A DNA stretch of 64,000 nt from Actinoallomurus bryophytorum (GTDB taxonomy: Bacteria; Actinomycetota; Actinomycetes; Streptosporangiales; Streptosporangiaceae). Below, piece after piece: positions 42,088 through 50,785 of the stretch. Both the position numbers and the translations under genes were made by a program. The notes under the pieces are model-generated. The model saw only the letters and a list, made by a program, of their open reading frames with translations. It made no database searches and was not told where the DNA came from. Numbering within the stretch: position 1 is the stretch's first letter; every line of letters begins with the position of its first letter. The DNA is taken from positions 3,224,001-3,288,000 of the forward strand of contig NZ_VFOZ01000001.1 of assembly GCF_006716425.1 (NCBI RefSeq). Reading direction: 5' to 3'.

Positions 42088-44490
42088 TCATCGGATTCGG
42101 GTGAGGGACGTGCCGCCCGCGACGACGATGGCGAAGTCCTGCCGCTCACCGACCGCGGAGGTCACGCGTGTCGAGGTCGTGATGACCGACGTGCCGAAGA
42201 CGCGAATGACGTGGGCGCCGGCCGCCGGAGCCGGGATGACGACCCGCTGGACGTTGTTGACCGGGTTGGGGAAGGGGCTGACGTCGCCGTCGAGGTAGGT
42301 CCCGTCGGGTGTCTGGACGCTCAGGTAGAGCTGGTTGACCAGCCCGCCGAGCGCGGACGGCGCGTCGGTCCACACCAGTGTCACGACGAGCGGCGCGTCC
42401 GGGTCCACCTCCTCGATCCGGTAGATCCGCCGCTCTCCGCTCATGACGGCGTCGGCGGGATCGTCGGCGAACACCGTCCGCTTGGAGGACAGTGCCGCGA
42501 CGGTGCTCGCGACGTCGACACGTCCGAACCCGCTGACGTCGTTGCTGCCCGTGGGCACCTCTCCGGCGAACTGCCCGGTCATGGGGGCCGCGCCGGTCAC
42601 CAGGAACGCCTTGACCAGGGCGCTGGACGGCTCGTGACCGTGGTCACGGACCAGCTGCTGGCGGACCAGCGCCGCCGCGCCCGCGACGAGGGGCGTCGCC
42701 ATGCTGGTCCCGCCGCTCCAGCAGTAGAAGCGCCGCAGCGGGTGTTCCGCCGGCAGGCGTCCCCACAGCGGGTTGAAGTCGGCCGGCAGGGCCGAGGACA
42801 GCGTCGACAGGATGTTCGTGCCCGGCGCGACCACGTCGGGCTTGATCCGGTCGCCGTCGACCGGACCGCGTGAGGAGAACGCGGCCATCCCGTCGGCATT
42901 GTCAGAGATGTGGCCGGCCGCCCCGAGGTGAGGCCACCGCAGGGTGCCGTCTTTGGCCTTGAGCTGATCCCATCGGCCGTCACGGCCGGGCGGAGGTGTC
43001 GAGCCAGAGGGCCGGGTGTTCTCGCCGGCGCCAACGGTCAGGCAGTTCTTCGCGCTGCCGGGAGAGGACACCGAGTCCTCGTCGATGACGCCATCGATGT
43101 CCGTGTCCACGCCGTCGTTGCCGGCCGAGAAGAGGATCAGCATGTCCGGGTGGTGCCAGGCGAAGTCGTCCACGGCACGGGCCTCGTTGGTGTAGCTGCC
43201 GGCGACCGAGGACCCCCAGGAGTTCGTGTGGACACGCGCTCCGGCCCGGTACGCCTGCTGGAACAGAACGGCCAGGTCGAGCGGGAGGCCCCAGAGTCCC
43301 TCCTCGGCGGGCGGCCACGGGTCGTCGGGCACCTCTTTGCCCTCGGCGACGAGCTGCTCGGCGGACTTCCAGTGCAGCCGCTGGCTCACGGCCTGGAAGA
43401 AGACCTGCGCCTCGGGCGCGACGCCCGCCGGCACCACGGTCGCCCCGGCGTCGCGTGCGGCGGACCCGTCGCCCAGCACCGAGCCCGTCACGTGGGTGCC
43501 GTGACCGGAGTCCACGTCGGACGGGCCGTCGTCGTGTTCCGGTGGGTCGGTGACCAGGTCGGCGAGGTCCGGCCGGGTCGGCCAGCTGATGATGCCGGCC
43601 ACCCTGCCGCGTATGTCGGCATGAAGGGTCTCCGGGTCTCCCGTGTCGAGCCCGGAGTCGGCGATGGCGACGATCTGTCCCGCACCGGTGAGACTGTGGC
43701 CGGCGAACGAGTTGTCCGGCGGAACCCCCAGCACCCGGCGGGCCTGGTCGTTGTGCGGCCGCGGGAACGCGTACGGCAGGATCGCCACGACGCCCTGCAG
43801 TCCGGCGAGCCGCGCCACGGCGCCGGACGGCACGCTCGCGACGAGCGCGCGGCCCGTGGTGGACAGCACGGTGCCGCCGGATCCGCGCACCTGGGCGACC
43901 GCGTCCTGGAGGCTTTCGCCGGCGAAGACCGACACCTCCACGAGCTGACGCTCGCTCCCGTCCCTCTCGGGCAGGTTCGCGAGATCGGCGATGCCGAGAT
44001 TCGACCGGGCGGTGGAGTGGACCTTGGGCGAGACCTTCATGGCCGGCCGGTACGGTGTCACGTCCTCGACCCAGGACAGCGCCTCGAGCTCGCCCAGGTG
44101 CTCGGGCCGTATCCCGACGAGCAAGGTGAAGCCCGGCAGGCTGTCGTGGACCTGCGCGCCGAGCGCTCCCAGCTCGCGCAGCCACTCGGCCGCGGGCGGC
44201 CCCGCGAGCCTCGCCAGGTAGTACGCGGGCCGGTCCGGCGCCGGCTCGACGGCGGCGACCTCCTGCGCGCGGACGGCGTCCGCGAAGGAGAACGCGTTGC
44301 CGGTCGTGACGACCGGCCGATCGGCCAGCGGGATGGTCTCCATCCCCAGCCGCTCCAGGCTCCCGGCCTGTTCGTGAGTCCCCCGGACGAGAATCGCGTC
44401 CGGGTACCGCGCGAGGACCTCGATCCCCGTCTCGCGGACCGCGGCGTCCTCGTCGTCGGACTGGACGGTCAAAAGCAGTGTGGTCGACAT
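42088..44490 (-). CDS. Subtilisin-like S8 serine peptidase without signal peptide
   Basis: 800 aa. Catalytic Asp278 (IADSGLDTG), His330 (GHGTHVTG) and Ser596 (GGTSMATP), with oxyanion Asn in FSAGNDG. Residues 1-260 are a long N-terminal region with two possible propeptide-like repeats; residues 660-800 form a beta-rich P-domain-like end (TVFADDPADAVMSGERRIYR). The start, STTLLLTVQSDDEDA, is not a signal peptide, so the enzyme may act in the cytosol. GGGGAG precedes the ATG. It follows the STAND gene by 84 bases. Confidence 0.9.
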   Translation of the reverse strand: MSTTLLLTVQSDDEDAAVRETGIEVLARYPDAILVRGTHEQAGSLERLGMETIPLADRPVVTTGNAFSFADAVRAQEVAAVEPAPDRPAYYLARLAGPPAAEWLRELGALGAQVHDSLPGFTLLVGIRPEHLGELEALSWVEDVTPYRPAMKVSPKVHSTARSNLGIADLANLPERDGSERQLVEVSVFAGESLQDAVAQVRGSGGTVLSTTGRALVASVPSGAVARLAGLQGVVAILPYAFPRPHNDQARRVLGVPPDNSFAGHSLTGAGQIVAIADSGLDTGDPETLHADIRGRVAGIISWPTRPDLADLVTDPPEHDDGPSDVDSGHGTHVTGSVLGDGSAARDAGATVVPAGVAPEAQVFFQAVSQRLHWKSAEQLVAEGKEVPDDPWPPAEEGLWGLPLDLAVLFQQAYRAGARVHTNSWGSSVAGSYTNEARAVDDFAWHHPDMLILFSAGNDGVDTDIDGVIDEDSVSSPGSAKNCLTVGAGENTRPSGSTPPPGRDGRWDQLKAKDGTLRWPHLGAAGHISDNADGMAAFSSRGPVDGDRIKPDVVAPGTNILSTLSSALPADFNPLWGRLPAEHPLRRFYCWSGGTSMATPLVAGAAALVRQQLVRDHGHEPSSALVKAFLVTGAAPMTGQFAGEVPTGSNDVSGFGRVDVASTVAALSSKRTVFADDPADAVMSGERRIYRIEEVDPDAPLVVTLVWTDAPSALGGLVNQLYLSVQTPDGTYLDGDVSPFPNPVNNVQRVVIPAPAAGAHVIRVFGTSVITTSTRVTSAVGERQDFAIVVAGGTSLTRIR

Positions 44491-44545
44491 CCCGGCTCCC
44501 CGTTCTGAGTTCCCCTTACCGGGAGTTTCCGGGGGCCTGGACCCT

Positions 44546-44572
44546 GGTTGACGAAAGCTGACGAAAGCGGCC
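44546..44572 (+). repeat. STAND-flanking motif, copy A
   Basis: GGTTGACGAAAGCTGACGAA plus AGCGGCC; it contains TGACGAAAGC twice in tandem. It matches copy B (47690-47716, opposite strand) at 22 of 27 positions. It lies between the STAND stop and the S8 peptidase start. Confidence 0.65.
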
Positions 44573-44574
44573 AG

Positions 44575-47500
44575 TCAGTCCTGATCGAGCGCCGCGAGGA
44601 GTTCGTGCGTCTCGGCCGCCTCGGGCACACCGAGCGTGTCGTAGAACGCCGCGGCGACCCGCCACGCCCGCCGGGCCCCCTCGAGGTCGCCGGCGGCGCG
44701 GCTCAGCCGGCCCAGCCCGGACAGCGCGCGGGCACGTTCGTACCGGTCACCGGTCTGTTCGGCCAGTGCCAGCGCGGACCGGTACGCCGCGGCGGCGTCG
44801 TCGTCCTTGCCGATGGCGCGAAGGGCCTCGCCGAGGTCGACGAGCGCGCTGGTCTCGACGTCGGCCTCGCCGATCTCGTGGGCGAGCGCGATCGAGCGCC
44901 GCAGGTGGTCCAGCGCCTCGTCGTGCCGGCCGGTCAGGTGATGGAGGGTGCCGAGGCAGTGCAGCGCGTCGGCCAGCCCGACCCGGTTGCCGATCTCGCG
45001 GTACAGCGGCAGCGCGTTCTCCTGGTGGACGAGCCCTTCGGCGAATCGTCCGAGCCGGGCGGTGACCGCGCCGAGGTTGGTCAGCGCGACGGCCTCACCG
45101 AGCCGGTTGCCGATCTCGCGATTGATCGTGAGTGCGCGTTCGTAGTGGTCGAGGGCCTCGTCGTACCCGCCGACCCGCTCGATGGTGGCGCCGAGGTTGA
45201 TGAGCACCCGGCTTTCGCCGATCTGGTCGCCGCACTCACGGTAGATCGCCAGTGCGCGGCGCTGATGGTCCATCGCCTCGCCGTAGTCGCCCACCTGCCG
45301 GTACACCGTGCCCAGTCCGTACAGGGCCGCGCCCTCGCCGGGCAGGTCACCGAGCTGGCGCCTGATCCCCAGCGCGGCCTCCAGGTGCTCGCGTGCCTCG
45401 TCGTAGCGGCCGAGCCGCCAGGCCACGGTGCCCAGGCCGTGCCGGGCGCGGCCCTCTGCGGCCAGGTCACCGAGCTCACGGTGGATCGCGAGCGCCCGCC
45501 GGTGGTGGTCGATGGCCTCCGGGTAGGACCCGGTCCTCATGTACGCGATCCCGAGCCGGTCGAGCGCGTCGCCCTCACCGGCCCGATCGTGGCGCGCCCG
45601 CATGGCACGCAGGGCCAGGCGGTGGAGGCTGAGCCCGTCGCGGTACCGCGCGCGCGTGTCGAGGTGGTGGGCGAGGCAGTCGGACAGCTCGATGGTGTGC
45701 CGGGGTGAGACGTCGACGGCCGCCGCCGCCACCGCGATCAGGTTGGCACCCTCGGCGGTCAGCCAGGGATCGTGCGGCCGGGCCAGCTCCACGGCGCGTA
45801 CGGCGGTGTGCAGGTAGTGGTCGAACAGCCGGGTCAGTGCGGCGTGCCGGTCGTCCCGCCGCGCGGCCTGCTCCGCCGCGTACGCGCGCAGCAGGTCGTG
45901 CATGCCGAATCGGCCTCTGCCGGTCTCCTCCACGAGATGGGCGCGGCACAAGAGGTCGAGGAGCCGCCGCGTCGCCGTCCGGTCCGAGCCGAGCAGGGCA
46001 GCGGTCGCATCGAGGTCGATGTCGCGGCCCGGGTGCAGCCCGAGCAGCTGGAACGCCGACAGTGCGTCGTCGGACAGGTGCCGGCACGACCAGGAGAACA
46101 CCGTACGCACCGTCGTGTAGTCGTCCTCCTCGGTGGCCAGCAGGTCGAGCCGGCGCGACTCGTCGCCGAGCTCGTCCACCAGCTGGGACAGAGGCACCGA
46201 TGGTCGTGCGGCGGCCAGCTCGGCCGCGATCCGGATCGCCAGCGGCAGCCGGGCACAGCGCTCGACCAGCGCCGCCGCCTGCTCGGGCTCGTCGTCCAGC
46301 CGCGAACCGACGAGGCGGCGGAGCAGGGTGATGGCGTCCTCGCTGGTCAAGACGTCGAGGTTGATGCGCACGGCGCCGTGGCGTACGACCAGGCCGGGCA
46401 GGGTGCCACGGCTCGTCACCAGCACAAGGCAGGACGGGCTGCCCGGCAACAGGTCACGGACCTGGTCGACCGAGTGGGCGTTGTCGAGCAGCACCAGCAT
46501 CTTCCGGTCCGCGAGCAGGGTGCGGTACCGCGCGGCACGCTCGTCCAGCCGGTGCGGGATGGCCGCCGCCTCGACGCCGAGCGTACGCAGGAACACCTCC
46601 AGCGCCTCGGCCGCCTGCATCGGCCGATCAGGGTCGTATCCCCGCAGGTTGAGATAGAGCTGCCCGTCGGGGAACGCCTTGGCGACCCGATGTCCCCAGT
46701 GCACGGCCAGCGCGGTCTTGCCGACGCCCGCGGTACCGGAGACCGCGGAGATCACGACGGCGGTGGCGTTGACGGTGGACTCGGCGAGTAAGCGGTCCAG
46801 GTCGGCGAGCTGGGTACGGCGGCCGGTGAACGCCGCCACGTCACCGGGAAGCTGACGCGGCGGGGGCGTGAGGCTGACGGGCAGCCGAGCCCCGTACGAC
46901 GCGGCCGCCACCTCACCCGCCGCCGGCTCGTCCCGCTGAACGAGGGGTGCGGTCACGAGTGGTGCCGTCCCGGGCCAAGCTGGCTCGGGTGGTGCCGTCG
47001 CGGGCGGTGCTGTCGCGGGCGGTGTCGTCGCGGGCGGTGTCGTCGCGGGCGGTGTCGTCGCGGGCGGTGTCGTCGCGGGCGGTGTCGTCGCGGGCGGTGT
47101 CGTCGCGGGCGGTGTCGTCGCGGGCGGTGTCGTCGCGGGCGGTGTCGTCGCGGGCGGTGTCGTCGCGGGCGGTGTCGTCGCGGGCGGTGTCGTCGCGGGC
47201 GGTGTCGTCGCGGGCGGTGTCGTCCCGGATGGTTCCGTTCCGAGTGGGGCCGTCGCGGGCAGGGCCGTCCCGGGCGGTGCTGTTCCAGGTGGTGCCGTCG
47301 CGGGTGGTGCTGTTCCGGATGGTGCCGTCTCGGCTAGTGGCCGGCGGACCGTCAGCGTGGCGCTGCTGGCCGCGAGCCACAGCTCGTGGAACCGGCTGGT
47401 GTCGCCGCCCAGCGCCTCGACGATCAGCTCGACGAGGCCCCACCGCGGCACGGATGCCCCGGAGAACGCGACCGATACCGTCGTGTGGCTACAGCCGACC

Positions 47501-47616
47501 TCCCGCGCCATGTCCCGCAGACTCGGCCAGCCCGCCCGATGGTGCAGGTCGTGCAGGCCGTCGAAGAACTCCCGGATCGGCCCCTCGGGCACCTTTGGTC
47601 TCGGCAGCGCTCCCAC
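44575..47616 (-). CDS. HTH - NB-ARC - TPR STAND-type protein
   Basis: 1013 aa. Residues 1-86 hold an HTH-like domain (SLRDMAREVGCSHTTVSVAFSG). Residues 87-225 are a Thr/Pro/Ala linker made by a 15-bp DNA repeat. Residues 255-560 are the NB-ARC NTPase: P-loop GTAGVGKT (294-301), KMLVLLDNA Walker B, LVTSRG sensor and GLHPGRDID winged helix. From about 640 on there are some eight TPRs (EGDALDRLGIAYMRTGSYPEAIDHHRRAL and onward). Such proteins are signal-transducing switches, either transcriptional (AfsR-like, but with no SARP domain) or conflict/defence. First gene of a five-gene unit with two proteases. Confidence 0.9.
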   Translation of the reverse strand: MGALPRPKVPEGPIREFFDGLHDLHHRAGWPSLRDMAREVGCSHTTVSVAFSGASVPRWGLVELIVEALGGDTSRFHELWLAASSATLTVRRPLAETAPSGTAPPATAPPGTAPPGTALPATAPLGTEPSGTTPPATTPPATTPPATTPPATTPPATTPPATTPPATTPPATTPPATTPPATTPPATTPPATTPPATTPPATAPPATAPPEPAWPGTAPLVTAPLVQRDEPAAGEVAAASYGARLPVSLTPPPRQLPGDVAAFTGRRTQLADLDRLLAESTVNATAVVISAVSGTAGVGKTALAVHWGHRVAKAFPDGQLYLNLRGYDPDRPMQAAEALEVFLRTLGVEAAAIPHRLDERAARYRTLLADRKMLVLLDNAHSVDQVRDLLPGSPSCLVLVTSRGTLPGLVVRHGAVRINLDVLTSEDAITLLRRLVGSRLDDEPEQAAALVERCARLPLAIRIAAELAAARPSVPLSQLVDELGDESRRLDLLATEEDDYTTVRTVFSWSCRHLSDDALSAFQLLGLHPGRDIDLDATAALLGSDRTATRRLLDLLCRAHLVEETGRGRFGMHDLLRAYAAEQAARRDDRHAALTRLFDHYLHTAVRAVELARPHDPWLTAEGANLIAVAAAAVDVSPRHTIELSDCLAHHLDTRARYRDGLSLHRLALRAMRARHDRAGEGDALDRLGIAYMRTGSYPEAIDHHRRALAIHRELGDLAAEGRARHGLGTVAWRLGRYDEAREHLEAALGIRRQLGDLPGEGAALYGLGTVYRQVGDYGEAMDHQRRALAIYRECGDQIGESRVLINLGATIERVGGYDEALDHYERALTINREIGNRLGEAVALTNLGAVTARLGRFAEGLVHQENALPLYREIGNRVGLADALHCLGTLHHLTGRHDEALDHLRRSIALAHEIGEADVETSALVDLGEALRAIGKDDDAAAAYRSALALAEQTGDRYERARALSGLGRLSRAAGDLEGARRAWRVAAAFYDTLGVPEAAETHELLAALDQD
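47026..47220 (-). repeat. 15-bp coding minisatellite, 13 perfect copies
   Basis: Thirteen identical copies of CGTCGCGGGCGGTGT (plus strand), with degenerate flanks from about 46980 to 47330, encode the TTPPA repeats of the STAND linker. The unit keeps frame, so linker length can change without loss of the gene. Confidence 0.9.
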
Positions 47617-47689
47617 CGTGGCCTCCCACCAGAATCCCCCGGGTCAAGGTTCCTCGCCGCGTTCGTCGCTGTAAAGGCGGTTTCGCGGC

Positions 47690-47716
47690 GGCCAGTTCTG
47701 TCAGCTTCCGTCAACC
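47690..47716 (-). repeat. STAND-flanking motif, copy B
   Basis: On the minus strand it reads GGTTGACGGAAGCTGACAGA plus ACTGGCC, 22/27 identical to copy A. It lies 74 bases upstream of the STAND start and 53 bases upstream of the divergent 170-aa gene, so it could be an operator for both. Confidence 0.65.
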
Positions 47717-47768
47717 CCCCGTAGCCACCTCGAATAGTTGAGTCATCACCACCGAAAGGAATGACGCC

Positions 47769-48281
47769 ATGACCACATTCGAGGATGCGACAGAGCTGGG
47801 CTTCGCCGTCAAGGGCTTCCTCGCCCGGCCACCGATCGACGCGCTGCTGGACCCCTCCCTCCCGGAGGACGTGCTGAAGCAGCGGCTCGAGATGTCGCTG
47901 CACCACCTGGAGAAGCTCGACGCCGTCACCGAGCCCGAGGCCACGGCGATCCGTGACTACATCAGGCACGGCAAGCTCCCGGCCCCGCCGTCCGGCCCGG
48001 CCCTGCTGACGGTGGGCTCGACGCTGATCACCGTCGTACTGTTCCTGCACGCCGTCGGCCCGGGAAGCCTGTTCGGGGGCATGCTTCAGGGCCTGGACCA
48101 CGTCGTCGACGCGACGTTGGACGGGAGACTGCACGGCGGCAACGACGCGGCGGTGACCTGCGCCGCGATCGCCACGACGCAGGTACTCCAGGGACTCAAG
48201 AGCGTGGTGGTGGAGGTCGACACCTTCGCCGTGACCGGCCTGAAGAGCGGCCTCAAGAGCGCACTCGGCCTCAAGAGCTGA
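47769..48281 (+). CDS. 170-aa membrane protein divergent from the STAND gene
   Basis: Not recognised. Residues 1-72 are charged and helical (DVLKQRLEMSLHHLEKLDAV). Residues 78-100 form one good transmembrane helix (ALLTVGSTLITVVLFLHAVG), followed by weaker hydrophobic stretches and a Lys/Gly/Leu-rich amphipathic tail (VTGLKSGLKSALGLKS). The repeated GLKS tail resembles membrane-active helices. AAAGGAA precedes the ATG. It shares the 152-base divergent gap and copy B of the motif with the STAND gene, so it may be a partner. Confidence 0.65.
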   Translation: MTTFEDATELGFAVKGFLARPPIDALLDPSLPEDVLKQRLEMSLHHLEKLDAVTEPEATAIRDYIRHGKLPAPPSGPALLTVGSTLITVVLFLHAVGPGSLFGGMLQGLDHVVDATLDGRLHGGNDAAVTCAAIATTQVLQGLKSVVVEVDTFAVTGLKSGLKSALGLKS

Positions 48282-48373
48282 CGTCCGCTCCGGCCCTGAC
48301 CCGGACCGGCGCCCGCGAACAGCCGAACCGACCCGGCGGGGTGCAACCAGGCGACCGCGCCGGGTCGTCCACG

Positions 48374-48438
48374 CCCTGCCCTGCCCTGCCCTGCCCTGCC
48401 CTGCCCTGCCCTGCCCTGCCCTGCCCTGCCCTGCCCTG
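48374..48438. repeat. 5-bp tandem repeat (CCCTG x13)
   Basis: Thirteen perfect CCCTG units followed by four ACGTCC units. Likely slippage-prone; no function visible. Confidence 0.9.
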
Positions 48439-48635
48439 CACACGTCCACGTCCACGTCCACGTCCCTGCCCGCGTCCACACCCTGTGGCCGTGCCTACGC
48501 CTACGCCTGGCCGCCGCCCGCGATCTGCGCCTGCGCCTGCGCCTCCGAAGCGTCCGCAACCGCAGGGAACCCCGCTCCCTGGACACACCGCTGGAAGCCA
48601 TCGCCACCCCGGACCCCCGTCTGGGGTTCGACAGC

Positions 48636-48671
48636 ATGAAGGGCCGGTCCCCGAGGGGGCCGGCCCTTCAT
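48636..48671 (-). terminator. rplI operon terminator
   Basis: ATGAAGGGCCGG and CCGGCCCTTCAT form a perfect 12-bp stem with an inner CCCC/GGGG pair, 17 bases past the rplI stop. Confidence 0.8.
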
Positions 48672-48687
48672 GGATCGTGCTCGTGAT

Positions 48688-49134
48688 TCAGCCCTTGACG
48701 ACCTCAAGGTCGATCTTGGCGCTGACCTCCGGGTGGAGGCGGACGGCGACGCTGTGGGCGCCGACCGTCTTGATCGGGTTGCGGACCTCGATGCGCCGCT
48801 TGTCGAGCTGCGGGCCACCGGCCGCCTTGACGGCACCGGCGATGTCGGCCGGCGTGACGGCGCCGAACAGGCGGCCGCTCTCGCCGGCGCGGCTGGGCAG
48901 CCGGACCTTCAGACGCTCGATGTCGCCGCGGATGGACTCCGCCTGCTCGATGCTGGCGATCTCGCGGGCGCTGCGGGCCTTGCGGATCGAGTCGATCTGC
49001 TTTTCGGCACCGCGGCTCCACAGCATGGCGAAGCCGCGCGGGATCAGGTAGTTACGGCCGTAACCGTCCTTGACCTCCACGACCTCGCCGGGGGCGCCGA
49101 GACCGGAGACCTGCTGAGTAAGGATGAGCTTCAT
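48688..49134 (-). CDS. rplI: 50S ribosomal protein L9
   Basis: 148 aa, standard length. [20 protein letters not shown] and [16 protein letters not shown] are the L9 N-terminal domain; a long connecting helix leads to the C-terminal domain. Last gene of rpsF-ssb-rpsR-rplI. Confidence 0.98.
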   Translation of the reverse strand: MKLILTQQVSGLGAPGEVVEVKDGYGRNYLIPRGFAMLWSRGAEKQIDSIRKARSAREIASIEQAESIRGDIERLKVRLPSRAGESGRLFGAVTPADIAGAVKAAGGPQLDKRRIEVRNPIKTVGAHSVAVRLHPEVSAKIDLEVVKG

Positions 49135-49151
49135 GATCGGTGTCCCCCTTC

Positions 49152-49388
49152 TCAGCGGGCCGTGCTGGTGTAAGGCAGCAGCGCCATCTCGCGGGCGTTC
49201 TTGATCGCCGTGGCGACGTCACGCTGGTGCTGGGTGCAGTTGCCCGTCACCCGGCGAGCGCGGATCTTGCCGCGGTCGGAGATGAACTTGCGCAGCAGCG
49301 CCGTGTCCTTGTAGTCGACGTAGGAGAGTTTCTCCTGGCAGAACAGGCAAACCTTCTTCTTCGGCTTGCGCGGTGGTGGTTTCGCCAT
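49152..49388 (-). CDS. rpsR: 30S ribosomal protein S18 (zinc-binding type)
   Basis: 78 aa. [20 protein letters not shown] and [20 protein letters not shown] are S18. The CLFC pair plus Cys and His in GNCTQH make a complete zinc site (C+ form). Many actinobacteria also carry a zinc-free S18 induced by zinc shortage; this one is the zinc-replete form. Downstream of ssb by 72 bases. Confidence 0.97.
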   Translation of the reverse strand: MAKPPPRKPKKKVCLFCQEKLSYVDYKDTALLRKFISDRGKIRARRVTGNCTQHQRDVATAIKNAREMALLPYTSTAR

Positions 49389-49460
49389 CGTGGTGCTCCT
49401 CCTAGGAGAGCCCCGCTCGCGCGGGAATGGTCGGTTGGATGATGAAGGGTGCGGTGAAGG

Positions 49461-50033
49461 TTAGAACGGCGGGTCGTCGGAGAATCCTCCGCCCCCGCCA
49501 CCGCCTCCGGTGGCCCACGGGTCGTCGGCAGGCTGGCTGGCGCCGCCTCCGCCGCCCTGGCCGCCCTGGCCGCCGCCGAAGCCACCGCCGCCCTGGTTGC
49601 CGCCGCCGAAGCCGCCGCCACCACCTTGGCCGCCGCCGCCGAAACCGCCGCCGCCCCCGCCCTGCCGCTGGGTCTTGTTGACCTTCGCGGTGGCGTTCTT
49701 CAGGGACGGACCGACCTCGTCGGCCTCGATCTCGTAGACGGTGCGCTTCTCACCCTCGCGGGTCTCGTACGACCGCTGCTTGAGCCGGCCCTGGACGATG
49801 ACCCGCATGCCGCGCTGGAGGCTCTCGGCGCAGTTTTCGGCCGCCTGCCGCCAGACGTTGCAGGTGAGAAAGAGGCTCTCGCCGTCCTTCCACTCGTTCG
49901 TCTGCCGGTCGAGGAATCGCGGAGTGGAGGCGATGCGGAACTTCGCGACCGCCTGGCCGTTGGGGGTGAAGCGGAGTTCCGGGTCGTCGACCAGGTTGCC
50001 GACGAGCGTGATCTGGGTGTCGCCTGCTGCCAT
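49461..50033 (-). CDS. ssb: Single-stranded DNA-binding protein
   Basis: 190 aa. OB fold at residues 1-115 ([39 protein letters not shown]), a long Gly-rich linker encoded by GGN repeats, and the acidic protein-binding tip DDPPF. Usual length for actinobacterial SsbA. Sits between rpsF and rpsR. Confidence 0.98.
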   Translation of the reverse strand: MAAGDTQITLVGNLVDDPELRFTPNGQAVAKFRIASTPRFLDRQTNEWKDGESLFLTCNVWRQAAENCAESLQRGMRVIVQGRLKQRSYETREGEKRTVYEIEADEVGPSLKNATAKVNKTQRQGGGGGGFGGGGQGGGGGFGGGNQGGGGFGGGQGGQGGGGGASQPADDPWATGGGGGGGGFSDDPPF

Positions 50034-50083
50034 GCGGCTCTCCAGCTAGCTACAGATTCGATTACGTGGGCCGGACGGAAGGC

Positions 50084-50374
50084 TCAGTGGGCCTCGGGCC
50101 GGATGACCTTCGTGCGCAGAATGGTGTCCTGAAGGTTCAGCTGCCGGTCGAGTTCCTTGACCGTGGCAGGGGTCGCCGTCAGGTCGATCACCGCGTAGAC
50201 ACCTTCGGACTTCTTCTCGATGTCATACGACAGGCGCCGGCGGCCCCAGACGTCGACCTTCTCGACGCTGCCACCGTCGGTCTTCACGACGTTGAGGAAC
50301 TGGTCGAGCGACGGCGCGACAGTGCGGTCTTCGGTGCTGGGGTCGAGGATGACCATGAGTTCGTAACGACGCAT
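50084..50374 (-). CDS. rpsF: 30S ribosomal protein S6
   Basis: 96 aa, [20 protein letters not shown] to VIRPEAH. AAAGGAGG lies upstream of the ATG at 50374, about 11 bases off. First gene of the rpsF-ssb-rpsR-rplI operon. Confidence 0.97.
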   Translation of the reverse strand: MRRYELMVILDPSTEDRTVAPSLDQFLNVVKTDGGSVEKVDVWGRRRLSYDIEKKSEGVYAVIDLTATPATVKELDRQLNLQDTILRTKVIRPEAH

Positions 50375-50513
50375 GCGGATCCCAACCTCCTTTGGACTGG
50401 TGCGGTCACGGTCTTTCCGTGACAGGAGGGCCTTGCGTCTCGCAGCGGATCGGCTCCGCGCGATCGACACAGGCTATCAACAACCAGCAGCTCACTCGTC
50501 CGATCTCGCCGAC

Positions 50514-50651
50514 TCAGCTCGCTCGCCGTCGGTCGAGCTCGGACATGATGTCGGCCATCCGCGACCGCATCCGCGCGGTCTGGGTGGTCAGCATGGACAG
50601 CTCCTCGATCAACTCGACGTCGTCGACGGCCATCAGCTCACGAGTCATCAT
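50514..50651 (-). CDS. 45-aa helical mini-protein upstream of rpsF
   Basis: Two adjacent ATGs (50651, 50648) follow GGAGG at six bases. The product (LMAVDDVELIEELSMLTTQT then ARMRSRMADIMSELDRRRAS) is all helical and could form a small coiled coil. Same strand as rpsF, 139 bases before it. No family recognised; the strong ribosome site is the main support. Confidence 0.5.
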   Translation of the reverse strand: MMTRELMAVDDVELIEELSMLTTQTARMRSRMADIMSELDRRRAS

Positions 50652-50785
50652 CAGCAACCTCCGTTCGAAACCGCGTTCGACATTATCGCGTGGGTCCGAC
50701 AGAAGGGATGAGGGCAGGCCGGACGTGGCACCTGCTTGACCTGCCATATCGGGGGAATCACACAGGAAGCTACACAAAGGGGGGT

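Larger units (their letters stand above)
48282..48687. other. 406-base low-complexity gap
   Basis: No gene. Contains CCCTG x13 (48374-48438), ACGTCC x4 (48442-48465), further short GCCTAC and GCGCCT repeats, and the rplI terminator. The repeat run may mark the right edge of the accessory block. Confidence 0.6.

Noticed and set aside
46947-47741. Ser-Arg-Ala-Val repeat protein antisense to the STAND gene
   Set aside because: It is only the complement of the TTPPA minisatellite.
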